From Gammaproteobacteria bacterium (GTDB lineage Bacteria; Pseudomonadota; Gammaproteobacteria; Magnimaribacterales; Magnimaribacteraceae): DNA of 9,647 nt. Of the stretch, positions 1 to 5,573 are shown in pieces. Position 1 is the stretch's first letter, and each line of letters starts with the position of its first letter. The translations under genes and the position numbers were made by a program. The DNA lies in NCBI GenBank assembly GCA_012965075.1, contig DTSY01000074.1, forward strand, positions 1 to 9,647. The letters are read 5' to 3'. The notes beneath the pieces are model-generated. The model was not told the origin of the DNA, searched no databases, and saw only the letters and a program-made list of their open reading frames with translations.

Positions 1-54
1 ACCTTCTTCTTCATCATACGTGAAACCACATACTATGCATTCCCACTTTTTCAT
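1..54 (-). CDS. Rubredoxin, N-terminal fragment (runs off left edge)
   Basis: On the minus strand an ATG at 54-52 opens 18 codons without a stop up to the window edge. The peptide begins MKKWECIVCGF and continues with a Tyr-Asp-acidic stretch. This is the hallmark start of rubredoxin: the first Cys-x-x-Cys-Gly iron knuckle (C6, C9, G10) followed by the conserved F-x-Y-D-x-x-x-G. Rubredoxins are about 55-residue cytoplasmic one-iron electron carriers; the second knuckle lies outside the window. The gene is divergent from ubiA; a rubredoxin near ubiA/ubiC is, from memory, a familiar arrangement in gammaproteobacteria such as Pseudomonas. No strong Shine-Dalgarno is seen upstream (a weak AAAGATG only). 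Only a third of the protein is visible, but the motif is very specific. Confidence 0.85.
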   Translation of the reverse strand, partial: MKKWECIVCGFTYDEEEG

Positions 55-117
55 TAATTCACATCTTTGCTTGGTAATAAAATGCGACATTCTAACTCAA
101 CTTTCTTAGCAACCTAG

Positions 118-139
118 ACTAAAGTACACCTTCTTTAGT
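118..139. repeat. Inverted repeat between rubredoxin gene and ubiA
   Basis: ACTAAAG (118-124) and CTTTAGT (133-139) are perfect 7-bp inverted arms separated by 8 bases. The dyad lies 21 bases ahead of the ubiA start in the divergent intergenic region. No T-run follows on either side, so a terminator is unlikely. It could be a regulator site or a leader hairpin, or chance in AT-rich DNA. I saw no convincing -35/-10 pair for either divergent gene in 55-160. Confidence 0.4.
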
Positions 140-160
140 ACTTAAAACAGAAATGCAGGA

Positions 161-1015
161 ATGACTGGTAAGTTAATCGGATTGGGAAAACTCATGCGAC
201 TAGAAAAACCCATTGGGACTTTTCTTCTCCTTTGGCCCACCCTAAGTGCCTTCATGATTTTAAAAGACGGCTCCCCCACCCCTGTACTAGTAATCATTTT
301 TTGTATCGGAACCTTTTTAATGCGTTCAGCAGGATGTGTTATTAATGATTTTTTTGATAGAGATTTTGATGGAAAAGTTGAAAGAACCAAAAATAGACCA
401 TTAGTTACAGGCCAGGTAAAGGGGTTTGAAGCTATAACTCTCTTTTTTATTTTAGTAAGTCTTTCTGCTTCTCTTCTATTTTGGACCAATAAACTTACTG
501 TAATAATTGCCTGCATAGGTTTAATAATCACTGTCATATATCCACTCACCAAAAGGTTCTTTGAGCTCCCCCAAGTTTTTTTAGGGTTAGCTTTTTCTTG
601 GGGAATATTAATGGTTTCGGCCGCAGAGTTAGATAAAATTTCTTCTACATCCTTAATTATATTTTCAGCATGTTTCTTTTGGATAATGGCTTATGACACT
701 GCTTATGCTATGAGTGACAGAGAGGGCGATTTATCCATAGGCCTTAAGTCTTCTGCAATAACTTTTGGAAAATACTCTCAAAAGTTAATCATTACATTCC
801 ATTTAATATCTCTTTGTCTTTGGTCTTTTTCTGGTTTTGTGGAGAAAATAAACCCAATTTTTTATGCAAGCATCATTATCTGTCTTGTGCTAGTTTTTTT
901 TCAATTCTCCTTGATCAGGGACGAAAACCCAGAGAAATGTTTTATAGCTTTTAAAAGAAATAATTGGATAGGCATCTCAATTTTATTAGGAACAATTTTT
1001 TCTTCAATTTTATAA
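161..1015 (+). CDS. ubiA: 4-hydroxybenzoate polyprenyltransferase UbiA
   Basis: This integral membrane enzyme transfers a polyprenyl chain to 4-hydroxybenzoate, the first membrane-bound step of ubiquinone synthesis. It has 284 residues (E. coli UbiA 290) with hydrophobic helices throughout. Both aspartate-rich Mg-diphosphate motifs are present: NDFFDRDFD at residues 62-70 (NDxxDxxxD) and DTAYAMSDREGD at 179-190, close to E. coli DTQYAMVDRDDD. The LEKPIGTFLLLWPT segment (15-28) and IGLKSSAITFG (193-203) are also typical. ATG 161 is the first start after an in-frame stop at 143-145 and gives the expected N-terminus; the AGGA abutting it is too close to act as a normal ribosome site. The second Met (codon 12, at 194) would remove part of the conserved N-terminal region. 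No ubiC precedes it in the window. It heads a tight plus-strand run. Confidence 0.96.
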   Translation: MTGKLIGLGKLMRLEKPIGTFLLLWPTLSAFMILKDGSPTPVLVIIFCIGTFLMRSAGCVINDFFDRDFDGKVERTKNRPLVTGQVKGFEAITLFFILVSLSASLLFWTNKLTVIIACIGLIITVIYPLTKRFFELPQVFLGLAFSWGILMVSAAELDKISSTSLIIFSACFFWIMAYDTAYAMSDREGDLSIGLKSSAITFGKYSQKLIITFHLISLCLWSFSGFVEKINPIFYASIIICLVLVFFQFSLIRDENPEKCFIAFKRNNWIGISILLGTIFSSIL

Positions 1016-1039
1016 ATAAAAAAAACACTACAACCGGAA

Positions 1040-2221
1040 ATGAAAATACACTTTATTGAATCCATTAAAAATATTGATGAGACAACATGGAATAACTTAG
1101 TCGATTCAGACTATCCTTTCATGAAACACTCCTTCTTACTGTCTTTAGAAGAAAGCAAGTGTGTAGGAGAAGGAACTGGCTGGTACACCTTTCACCTGGT
1201 GGTAAAAGAAGAAGAAGATGTAATTGCCTTAATGCCAATGTATATAAAAACAGATTCGCATGGAGAATTTATTTTTGATTGGTCTTGGGCGGACGCATTC
1301 TATAGGAATGGCTTGGATTATTACCCCAAACTTGTAAGTGCAATTCCCTTTACCCCTGCGTCAGGACCAAGGCTTTGTGTGCTGGATGAAAGTAAAAGGA
1401 CTCATATAAGCTCTCTCATTAAAGAAGGAATAGAAGAGATTTCCATTGAGCTTGGAATTTCTAGTGCCCATATTCTTTTACCTGAAAAGAAGGAGCTTAC
1501 TCCTTATGTTGATTCCGGATTTAGTACGAGAACTAGCTATTCATTTCATTGGTTCAACAATAACTACTCTGACTTTGATGATTTTCTTAAGGAGCTGACT
1601 TCAAGGCAAAGAAAAAATTTAAGGAAGGAAAGATCTAAGATTTTTGATCAAAATATTCATATGGAAAGAATCCCAGGAGAAGATATAACCGAGGAACTTT
1701 GGGAAAGTTTCTTTAAATTTTATCAAATCACTTATTTAAAACGGGGTATGCAAGCTTATTTAAATTTAGATTTCTTTCACAAAATTTCTGAAAGACTTCC
1801 TGAATCATTATTATTAGTTATAGCCAAAGAGGCTAAGACAAAAGGTCATTTAGCGGGCGCCTTAAACTTTTGTGACTCTAAAAATCTTTATGGAAGATAT
1901 TGGGGTTGTCTTGAAGAATACGATTCGCTACATTTTGAAAGTTGTTACTACCAGGGAATAGAACACTGTATAGAAATGAAGCTAAATAAATTTGACCCAG
2001 GGGTGCAAGGAGAGCACAAAATTAAGAGAGGATTTCTGCCTGTTGAAACTTTTTCATCTCACTGGATAAAAGATGACAGATTTAAGAAAGCTATAGATGA
2101 TTTCTTAATTAGAGAAAGAGAACACATCTTAGAATATAACGAAAGATGTAAGTCCCTATTACCTTTTAAAAGCTCGGTAACAAATAAGTTGTACTCTGAT
2201 GAATCAAGAATTAAACATTAA
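1040..2221 (+). CDS. FemAB-like N-acyltransferase family protein (DUF482/COG3146)
   Basis: This 393-residue protein belongs to the family annotated as peptidogalycan biosynthesis protein or predicted N-acyltransferase (COG3146, Pfam FemAB_like), with two GNAT-like folds. Recognisable family blocks include YPFMKHSFLLSLEES (25-39), TGWYTFHL (46-53), FDWSWADAFYRNGLDYYPKL (79-98), IPFTPASGPRL (102-112), FHWFNNNYSDFDDFL (169-183), the basic RQRKNLRKER (189-198) and QGEHKIKRGF (323-332). There is no signal peptide or membrane segment, so it is probably cytoplasmic. The true substrate of this family is not established; acyl transfer is inferred from fold similarity to FemAB/GNAT enzymes, and links to cell-wall synthesis are only by name. 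It starts 24 bases after ubiA, with GGAA just ahead of the ATG, and its last 23 bases overlap the glycosylase gene, so co-transcription is likely. Confidence 0.88.
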   Translation: MKIHFIESIKNIDETTWNNLVDSDYPFMKHSFLLSLEESKCVGEGTGWYTFHLVVKEEEDVIALMPMYIKTDSHGEFIFDWSWADAFYRNGLDYYPKLVSAIPFTPASGPRLCVLDESKRTHISSLIKEGIEEISIELGISSAHILLPEKKELTPYVDSGFSTRTSYSFHWFNNNYSDFDDFLKELTSRQRKNLRKERSKIFDQNIHMERIPGEDITEELWESFFKFYQITYLKRGMQAYLNLDFFHKISERLPESLLLVIAKEAKTKGHLAGALNFCDSKNLYGRYWGCLEEYDSLHFESCYYQGIEHCIEMKLNKFDPGVQGEHKIKRGFLPVETFSSHWIKDDRFKKAIDDFLIREREHILEYNERCKSLLPFKSSVTNKLYSDESRIKH

Positions 2222-2813
2222 TTCTCTTAAAGAGGGAGTTCAGTATTTATGCGAGAAAGACCCTCACTTAAGGAAGATAGTTAAAAAAAGACAAGGCCAA
2301 ATAAATTTATTTAAAAGACCTTCAGGATTTAATGGGTTAATAAATCTTATTGTGGAGCAACAACTTTCGGTTGCTTCTGCTAAAGCTATCTTTGGAAGGC
2401 TAAAAAAATCTATAGCTCCATTCTCTGCTAAACAATTCCTTCAAACTGAAATTGAAGTGTTTAGAGCAGCAGGTCTAAGTTACCAAAAAATTAACTACTG
2501 CACTGGAATTGCTGAAGCATGCTTATCAAAGAAAATTGACTTTTCCTCTCTAGAGCAAATGTCTAATGAAGAAATAGTAAATGAATTAACTAAGTTTAAA
2601 GGAATAGGAGAGTGGACTGCTCAATGCTACCTTCTTGGCTGCATGTCTCGAAAGGATGCCTGGCCTTCTTCGGACTTAGGATTACAGGTTGCAATTCAAA
2701 GGCTAAAGGGCTTAAGAACAAGACCACAAAAGTTGACAACTGAAGAAATTGCTAAACCTTGGAAGCCTTTTAGGTCTGTAGCTGCGTTAATATTGTGGTC
2801 TTCTTATGACTAA
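2199..2813 (+). CDS. DNA-3-methyladenine glycosylase II (AlkA-type, short form)
   Basis: This is a base-excision repair glycosylase of the HhH-GPD superfamily, expected to remove alkylated purines such as 3-methyladenine. At 204 residues it lacks the N-terminal TBP-like domain of E. coli AlkA (282 aa) and matches the short DNA-3-methyladenine glycosylase 2 forms. Visible marks are IVEQQLSVASA (51-61), the helix-hairpin-helix LTKFKGIGEWTAQCYLLG (130-147) and the catalytic Asp D159 in SSDLGLQ (157-163). It has no C-terminal Cys cluster, which separates it from Nth/MutY. The start at 2199 lies inside the preceding gene (23-base overlap) and has no clear Shine-Dalgarno, so translational coupling is likely; the next in-frame Met is too far in. 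Its end overlaps the next gene by 8 bases. Substrate range cannot be read from sequence. Confidence 0.92.
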   Translation: MNQELNINSLKEGVQYLCEKDPHLRKIVKKRQGQINLFKRPSGFNGLINLIVEQQLSVASAKAIFGRLKKSIAPFSAKQFLQTEIEVFRAAGLSYQKINYCTGIAEACLSKKIDFSSLEQMSNEEIVNELTKFKGIGEWTAQCYLLGCMSRKDAWPSSDLGLQVAIQRLKGLRTRPQKLTTEEIAKPWKPFRSVAALILWSSYD

Positions 2814-3285
2814 TCAAAATAACTTAGGAGTGACATTAAGAAAAAAGCCAAAGACTAATCTTAAGGGTCTTCTATTGTTGTATGAAAAGAACTACATGAA
2901 GATAAAAGAAATCATTCCTAGCTATCAAGACAATCTTAATATTTCTTATCTTCTTCCAGAAGGAAGCAATAACTCTAAAGTAACCCTGGAGTTTATTAGA
3001 GAATCTAAACATACCTCTACTCTAGTAATCAAACAATCAGAATTTTCGAATAAGAAATTAACTTCCATGAAAATAATTGTAGCTATTTATCATGATTTTA
3101 AAATGGCAGAAGTAAGAAAATTCAATGGGAAACAATTATTTTGGGCTAGAAATAGATATCCCAATAAGAATATGTTTCATAAAGATGAAAAATTCCAATG
3201 GAATAAGTTTTTATCTGAATGGTTAGTTTTTTCTAAGAAGCAAGGTTTAGCACAAATATTAAAGTCATTCTATGCACTTAGATAG
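2806..3285 (+). CDS. DUF1249 family protein (YqiB-like)
   Basis: This 159-residue cytoplasmic protein of unknown function resembles E. coli YqiB (DUF1249), a gammaproteobacterial family. Shared features are the N-terminal LLLLYEKNYMKIKEIIPSY (17-36; YqiB has LCEMNFSQLRRLLP), a central IIVAIYHDFKMAEV segment, and near the C-terminus RYPNKNMFHKDEKFQWNKFL (YqiB YPNKKLHQRDEKHQINQFL) followed by WLVFSKKQGLA. YqiB is about 140 residues, so this one carries a modest N-terminal extension. No catalytic motif is apparent. In E. coli yqiB lies between nudF and cpdA, a context not seen here. The start overlaps the glycosylase stop by 8 bases, pointing to translational coupling. The stop codon lies inside the first NtrC-type site of the next gene's control region. 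Confidence 0.87.
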   Translation: MTNQNNLGVTLRKKPKTNLKGLLLLYEKNYMKIKEIIPSYQDNLNISYLLPEGSNNSKVTLEFIRESKHTSTLVIKQSEFSNKKLTSMKIIVAIYHDFKMAEVRKFNGKQLFWARNRYPNKNMFHKDEKFQWNKFLSEWLVFSKKQGLAQILKSFYALR

Positions 3286-3289
3286 TGCA
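3273..3289. promoter_or_regulatory. NtrC-type binding site 1 (enhancer)
   Basis: The 17-mer TGCACTTAGATAGTGCA fits the enterobacterial NtrC pattern TGCAC-N7-GTGCA with both half-sites perfect; E. coli glnA sites such as TGCACTATATTGGTGCA have the same 17-base architecture. It overlaps the stop codon of the upstream DUF1249 gene and lies about 110 bases before the glutamine synthetase start, whose downstream neighbours are ntrB and ntrC. The match is seen directly; binding is inferred. Confidence 0.78.
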
Positions 3290-3291
3290 TA

Positions 3292-3328
3292 TGCTTATTT
3301 TTAGTGCATATTGCACTATAATTCTCAA
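3292..3328. promoter_or_regulatory. NtrC-type sites 2 and 3 / TAGTGCA-TAT-TGCACTA palindrome
   Basis: Two further 17-base windows follow site 1: TGCTTATTTTTAGTGCA (3292-3308), with one perfect half-site, and TGCACTATAATTCTCAA (3312-3328), with only a perfect left half. They start 19 and 20 bases apart, about two helical turns, so NtrC dimers would sit on the same face. Their adjoining strong halves form the perfect dyad TAGTGCA-TAT-TGCACTA (3302-3318). The tandem strong-plus-weak arrangement resembles known NtrC enhancers; the weaker sites would depend on cooperativity (inference). Confidence 0.55.
3317..3322 (+). promoter_or_regulatory. Sigma-70 -10 hexamer TATAAT upstream of glutamine synthetase
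   Basis: A perfect TATAAT sits inside the third NtrC half-site, 76 bases ahead of the coding start. No good -35 is present at the right distance (CTTATT or similar). NtrC bound here would cover the promoter, much as NtrC blocks the sigma-70 glnAp1 promoter in E. coli. The hexamer is seen; promoter activity is inferred. Confidence 0.4.
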
Positions 3329-3343
3329 TTTATAGCCCTGTAT

Positions 3344-3361
3344 TAGGACTTTTTTATGATA
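3344..3361 (+). promoter_or_regulatory. Weak candidate sigma-54 promoter for glutamine synthetase
   Basis: TAGGACTTTTTTATGAT has GG at 3346-3347 and, at the 10-base spacing expected between the -24 GG and -12 GC, a GA at 3358-3359. The T-run and the G fit, but the -12 C and most of the CACG part do not. It is the only GG in the gap with even this spacing. If used, transcription would begin near 3370, about 50-90 bases downstream of the NtrC-type sites and about 28 bases before the ATG. Confidence 0.25.
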
Positions 3362-3398
3362 TTATTCAAATTCATTTTCACGTACGGAGAATATTAAA

Positions 3399-4376
3399 AT
3401 GTCAGAAATAAAAATTTATGAATATATTTGGCTTGATGGTTATCAGCCAGAACCTTCTATTAGAAGTAAAATTAAAACTACAAGAGATGACTTACCTCCA
3501 GAATGGGCGTTCGATGGTTCATCAACACAGCAAGCTGAAGGGGGAAACTCAGATTGTTTATTGCTTCCAGTACAGACTTATGACTGTCCATTGTTTTCAG
3601 ATTATCTTGTAATGTGTGAAGTAGAAACAGGCGAACACGAAACTCACCCTTCAAACACCAGAGCTGCTGCTGCAAAAGTATTGACGGATGAATGGTGGTT
3701 TGGATTTGAGCAGGAATACTTCTTTACCAATAAAGATGGCAGTCCTCTGGGTTGGGAAGATGGGACTCCAAGACCTCAGGGTGACTATTACTGTGGTGTT
3801 GGATCAAACAATGTACAAGGAAGAGAGATTTCAGAGGCACACTTAGAAGCTTGTCTCGATGCCGGTATTGAACTTTCAGGAACAAATGCTGAGGTAGCTT
3901 TGGGCCAGTGGGAATATCAATGTTTTGGTAAGGGTGTCAAAGCTGGAGATGATCTGTGGATTAGTAGGTACTTACTACATAAAATTGCAGAAGACTTTGG
4001 TGTTTGCATCAATCTTCACCCCAAGCCTAAATCTGGAGACTGGAATGGATCTGGGATGCACGCAAATTTTTCTAATGAAGAAATGAGAACGAATGGTTCA
4101 GAAGATCTATTCAAATCTTTATGTGAAAAACTCGGAGAAGTTCATGAAGAAGGTATTGCATGCTATGGTTCTGACAATGATATGAGGCTAACTGGTCTTC
4201 ATGAAACCCAAAACATTACAGAATTTTCTTATGGTGTAAGCGATAGAGGGGCGAGTATTCGTATACCAATATTTACACTCGAGCATGATTGGAATGGATA
4301 TTTAGAAGATAGAAGACCTGCTTCAAATGCGGATCCATACAAAATCATCACACATATAGTCGGAACTTTAACTTAA
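3399..4376 (+). CDS. Glutamine synthetase, type II (eukaryote-type GSII)
   Basis: This cytoplasmic enzyme makes glutamine from glutamate, ammonia and ATP. The 325-residue length and motifs are those of GSII (bacterial GlnII about 330-345 aa), not the 470-aa GSI normally beside ntrBC. Motifs in order: EYIWLDGYQPEPSIRSK (8-24), FDGSST (38-43), metal-site FGFEQEY (101-107; E104, E106), GTNAEVALGQWEYQ (161-174), GDWNGSGMHANFS (213-225; H221), RLTGLHETQNITEFSYGVSD (263-282), RGASIRIP (283-290) and YLEDRRPASNADPY (301-314; E303). There is no GSI adenylylation loop, so GlnE-type control is not expected. GGAGA at 3386-3390, 8 bases before the ATG, is a good ribosome site. NtrC-type sites precede it, a terminator follows, and ntrBC comes next, so nitrogen-regulated transcription is likely. 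Rhizobial glnII genes are known to be NtrC-dependent. Confidence 0.95.
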   Translation: MSEIKIYEYIWLDGYQPEPSIRSKIKTTRDDLPPEWAFDGSSTQQAEGGNSDCLLLPVQTYDCPLFSDYLVMCEVETGEHETHPSNTRAAAAKVLTDEWWFGFEQEYFFTNKDGSPLGWEDGTPRPQGDYYCGVGSNNVQGREISEAHLEACLDAGIELSGTNAEVALGQWEYQCFGKGVKAGDDLWISRYLLHKIAEDFGVCINLHPKPKSGDWNGSGMHANFSNEEMRTNGSEDLFKSLCEKLGEVHEEGIACYGSDNDMRLTGLHETQNITEFSYGVSDRGASIRIPIFTLEHDWNGYLEDRRPASNADPYKIITHIVGTLT

Positions 4377-4430
4377 ATGTTTTTTAAAAATATAAAATTT
4401 AAGTTGAATTGCTCCTTTAAAGAGTAAAAC

Positions 4431-4455
4431 GAAGAGGGATTCCCCTCTTCTTTTT
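4431..4455 (+). terminator. Rho-independent terminator after glutamine synthetase gene
   Basis: A perfect 8-bp stem, GAAGAGGG (4431-4438) and CCCTCTTC (4443-4450), closes a 4-base loop and is followed by TTTTT (4451-4455). It lies between the synthetase stop (4376) and the ntrB start (4473). It should end most synthetase transcripts, leaving ntrBC to read-through or to its own promoter; the same split is found in the glnA-ntrBC operon of enteric bacteria. Confidence 0.92.
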
Positions 4456-4472
4456 GCCCACTCAAAGGGTTC

Positions 4473-5573
4473 ATGGAAAAATCTATTAGAAATTACCTCG
4501 ATGAACTAAACACCGCGGTCCTTCTGTTGGATAACTCTTTAAAGATTAAATACTTAAATTCTTCTGCTCAATCAATATTGGACACCAGTCTTAAAGCTTC
4601 TAAAAATAAAGAGCTGAGGGAATTATTTTTTGAAGAATCAGAAAACTTCGATAACTTTTTGAGTAGCTTGAATAATAAGAGAGATTTTGCAAAGGCAGAC
4701 GCTCTTTTATTTATAAAAGGTGGGAAGAAACTACTTTGTGATTACCACATCCAATCTTTTTCGGATAAGTTGATTGGAGAAGGTTTTATTTTTGAAATAA
4801 TAAATAAGCATTACTCTCATGAAATTCGTGAACGACTTAGATTTCAAGCCAATCAAGAGGTTACCTCGGCCTTCATAAGGGGACTTGCTCATGAGATTAA
4901 AAACCCCTTGAGTGGGATAAGAGGTGCCGCTCAGCTATTAAGTCAAAAACTCCCACAAGAACATCTAAATGAATATACGGACATAATAATAAGCCAAACA
5001 GATAGGCTTACTTCATTAGTAAATAATATTTTGGGTCCAAATAGAAAACCTACTTTTGAACTTCAAAATATTCACATCCCTTTGGAAAATGTCATAAATT
5101 TATTACATCAGAGCCTAAGTGAAAGTGGGATTGATTTGATCAAGGACTACGATCCAAGCATCCCAGAAATTTCCATAGATATATATCTATTAGAACAAAG
5201 TATTCTAAACCTTGTTAACAATGCCAAAGAATCTCTTGAGGAAGGAGAGGTCTTTTCTCCAGAGATACGAATTGTTACACGAGTTTTACACCAAGAATTC
5301 TTGGGACAAACTCAACACAAAGCCGTTTGTAGAATTTCGGTAACGGATAATGGGCCTGGCATACCTAAGGATCTAAAGGATTCACTTTTTTTTCCTATGA
5401 TATCTTCAAAAGATACAGGGTCAGGCTTAGGCCTTTCTATTACACAAGGAATTATCTCGCAACATAAAGGAATTATTGAGTACGAAAGCGAACCAGGTAA
5501 AACCGAATTTAGTATTCTTATTCCTATTGAGCACCAGATCAATGATCAAGAACTTAGGAGAGCTAATGTCTAA
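4473..5573 (+). CDS. ntrB: Nitrogen regulation sensor histidine kinase NtrB (GlnL)
   Basis: This soluble histidine kinase/phosphatase of 366 residues (E. coli NtrB 349) controls NtrC according to nitrogen status, normally through PII. An N-terminal PAS-like region (about 8-110) starts ELNTAVLLLDNSLKIKYLN. The H-box GLAHEIKNPLSGIRGAAQLL places the phosphorylated His at H140. The N-box is NLVNNAKES (246-254), the G1/D box TDNGPGIP (291-298) and the G2 box GSGLGLSI (316-323). The C-terminal GKTEFSILIPI closely parallels E. coli GHTEFSVYLPI. There is no membrane segment. AAAGGG lies only 3-4 bases before the ATG, a short spacing. The gene follows a terminator and overlaps ntrC by 8 bases (ATGTCTAA), so the two are translationally coupled. 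No glnB is in the window to show where the PII input comes from. Confidence 0.95.
   Translation: MEKSIRNYLDELNTAVLLLDNSLKIKYLNSSAQSILDTSLKASKNKELRELFFEESENFDNFLSSLNNKRDFAKADALLFIKGGKKLLCDYHIQSFSDKLIGEGFIFEIINKHYSHEIRERLRFQANQEVTSAFIRGLAHEIKNPLSGIRGAAQLLSQKLPQEHLNEYTDIIISQTDRLTSLVNNILGPNRKPTFELQNIHIPLENVINLLHQSLSESGIDLIKDYDPSIPEISIDIYLLEQSILNLVNNAKESLEEGEVFSPEIRIVTRVLHQEFLGQTQHKAVCRISVTDNGPGIPKDLKDSLFFPMISSKDTGSGLGLSITQGIISQHKGIIEYESEPGKTEFSILIPIEHQINDQELRRANV
5556..5560 (+). promoter_or_regulatory. Shine-Dalgarno AGGAG that sets the ntrC start
   Basis: AGGAG lies 5 bases before ATG 5566, inside the end of ntrB. It decides between this start and in-frame Met codons further upstream (5476, 5542), which would add residues unlike any receiver-domain N-terminus. 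Confidence 0.85.

Noticed and set aside
142..552. 136-codon open frame on the minus strand inside ubiA
   Set aside because: It lies antisense to a certain gene, has no recognisable motif and no upstream ribosome site; it is a shadow of ubiA.
3302..3318. TAGTGCA-TAT-TGCACTA read as a terminator hairpin for the upstream operon
   Set aside because: The loop is only 3 bases and TATAATTCTC, not a T-run, follows; the half-sites match NtrC recognition much better.
3418..3675. Short open frames on both strands within the glutamine synthetase gene
   Set aside because: They are out-of-frame shadows; the synthetase frame is continuous and motif-complete.
5476..5565. Longer ntrC start adding 30 residues upstream
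   Set aside because: The extra residues are the end of ntrB read in another frame; ATG 5566 has AGGAG at ideal spacing and gives the standard receiver-domain N-terminus.
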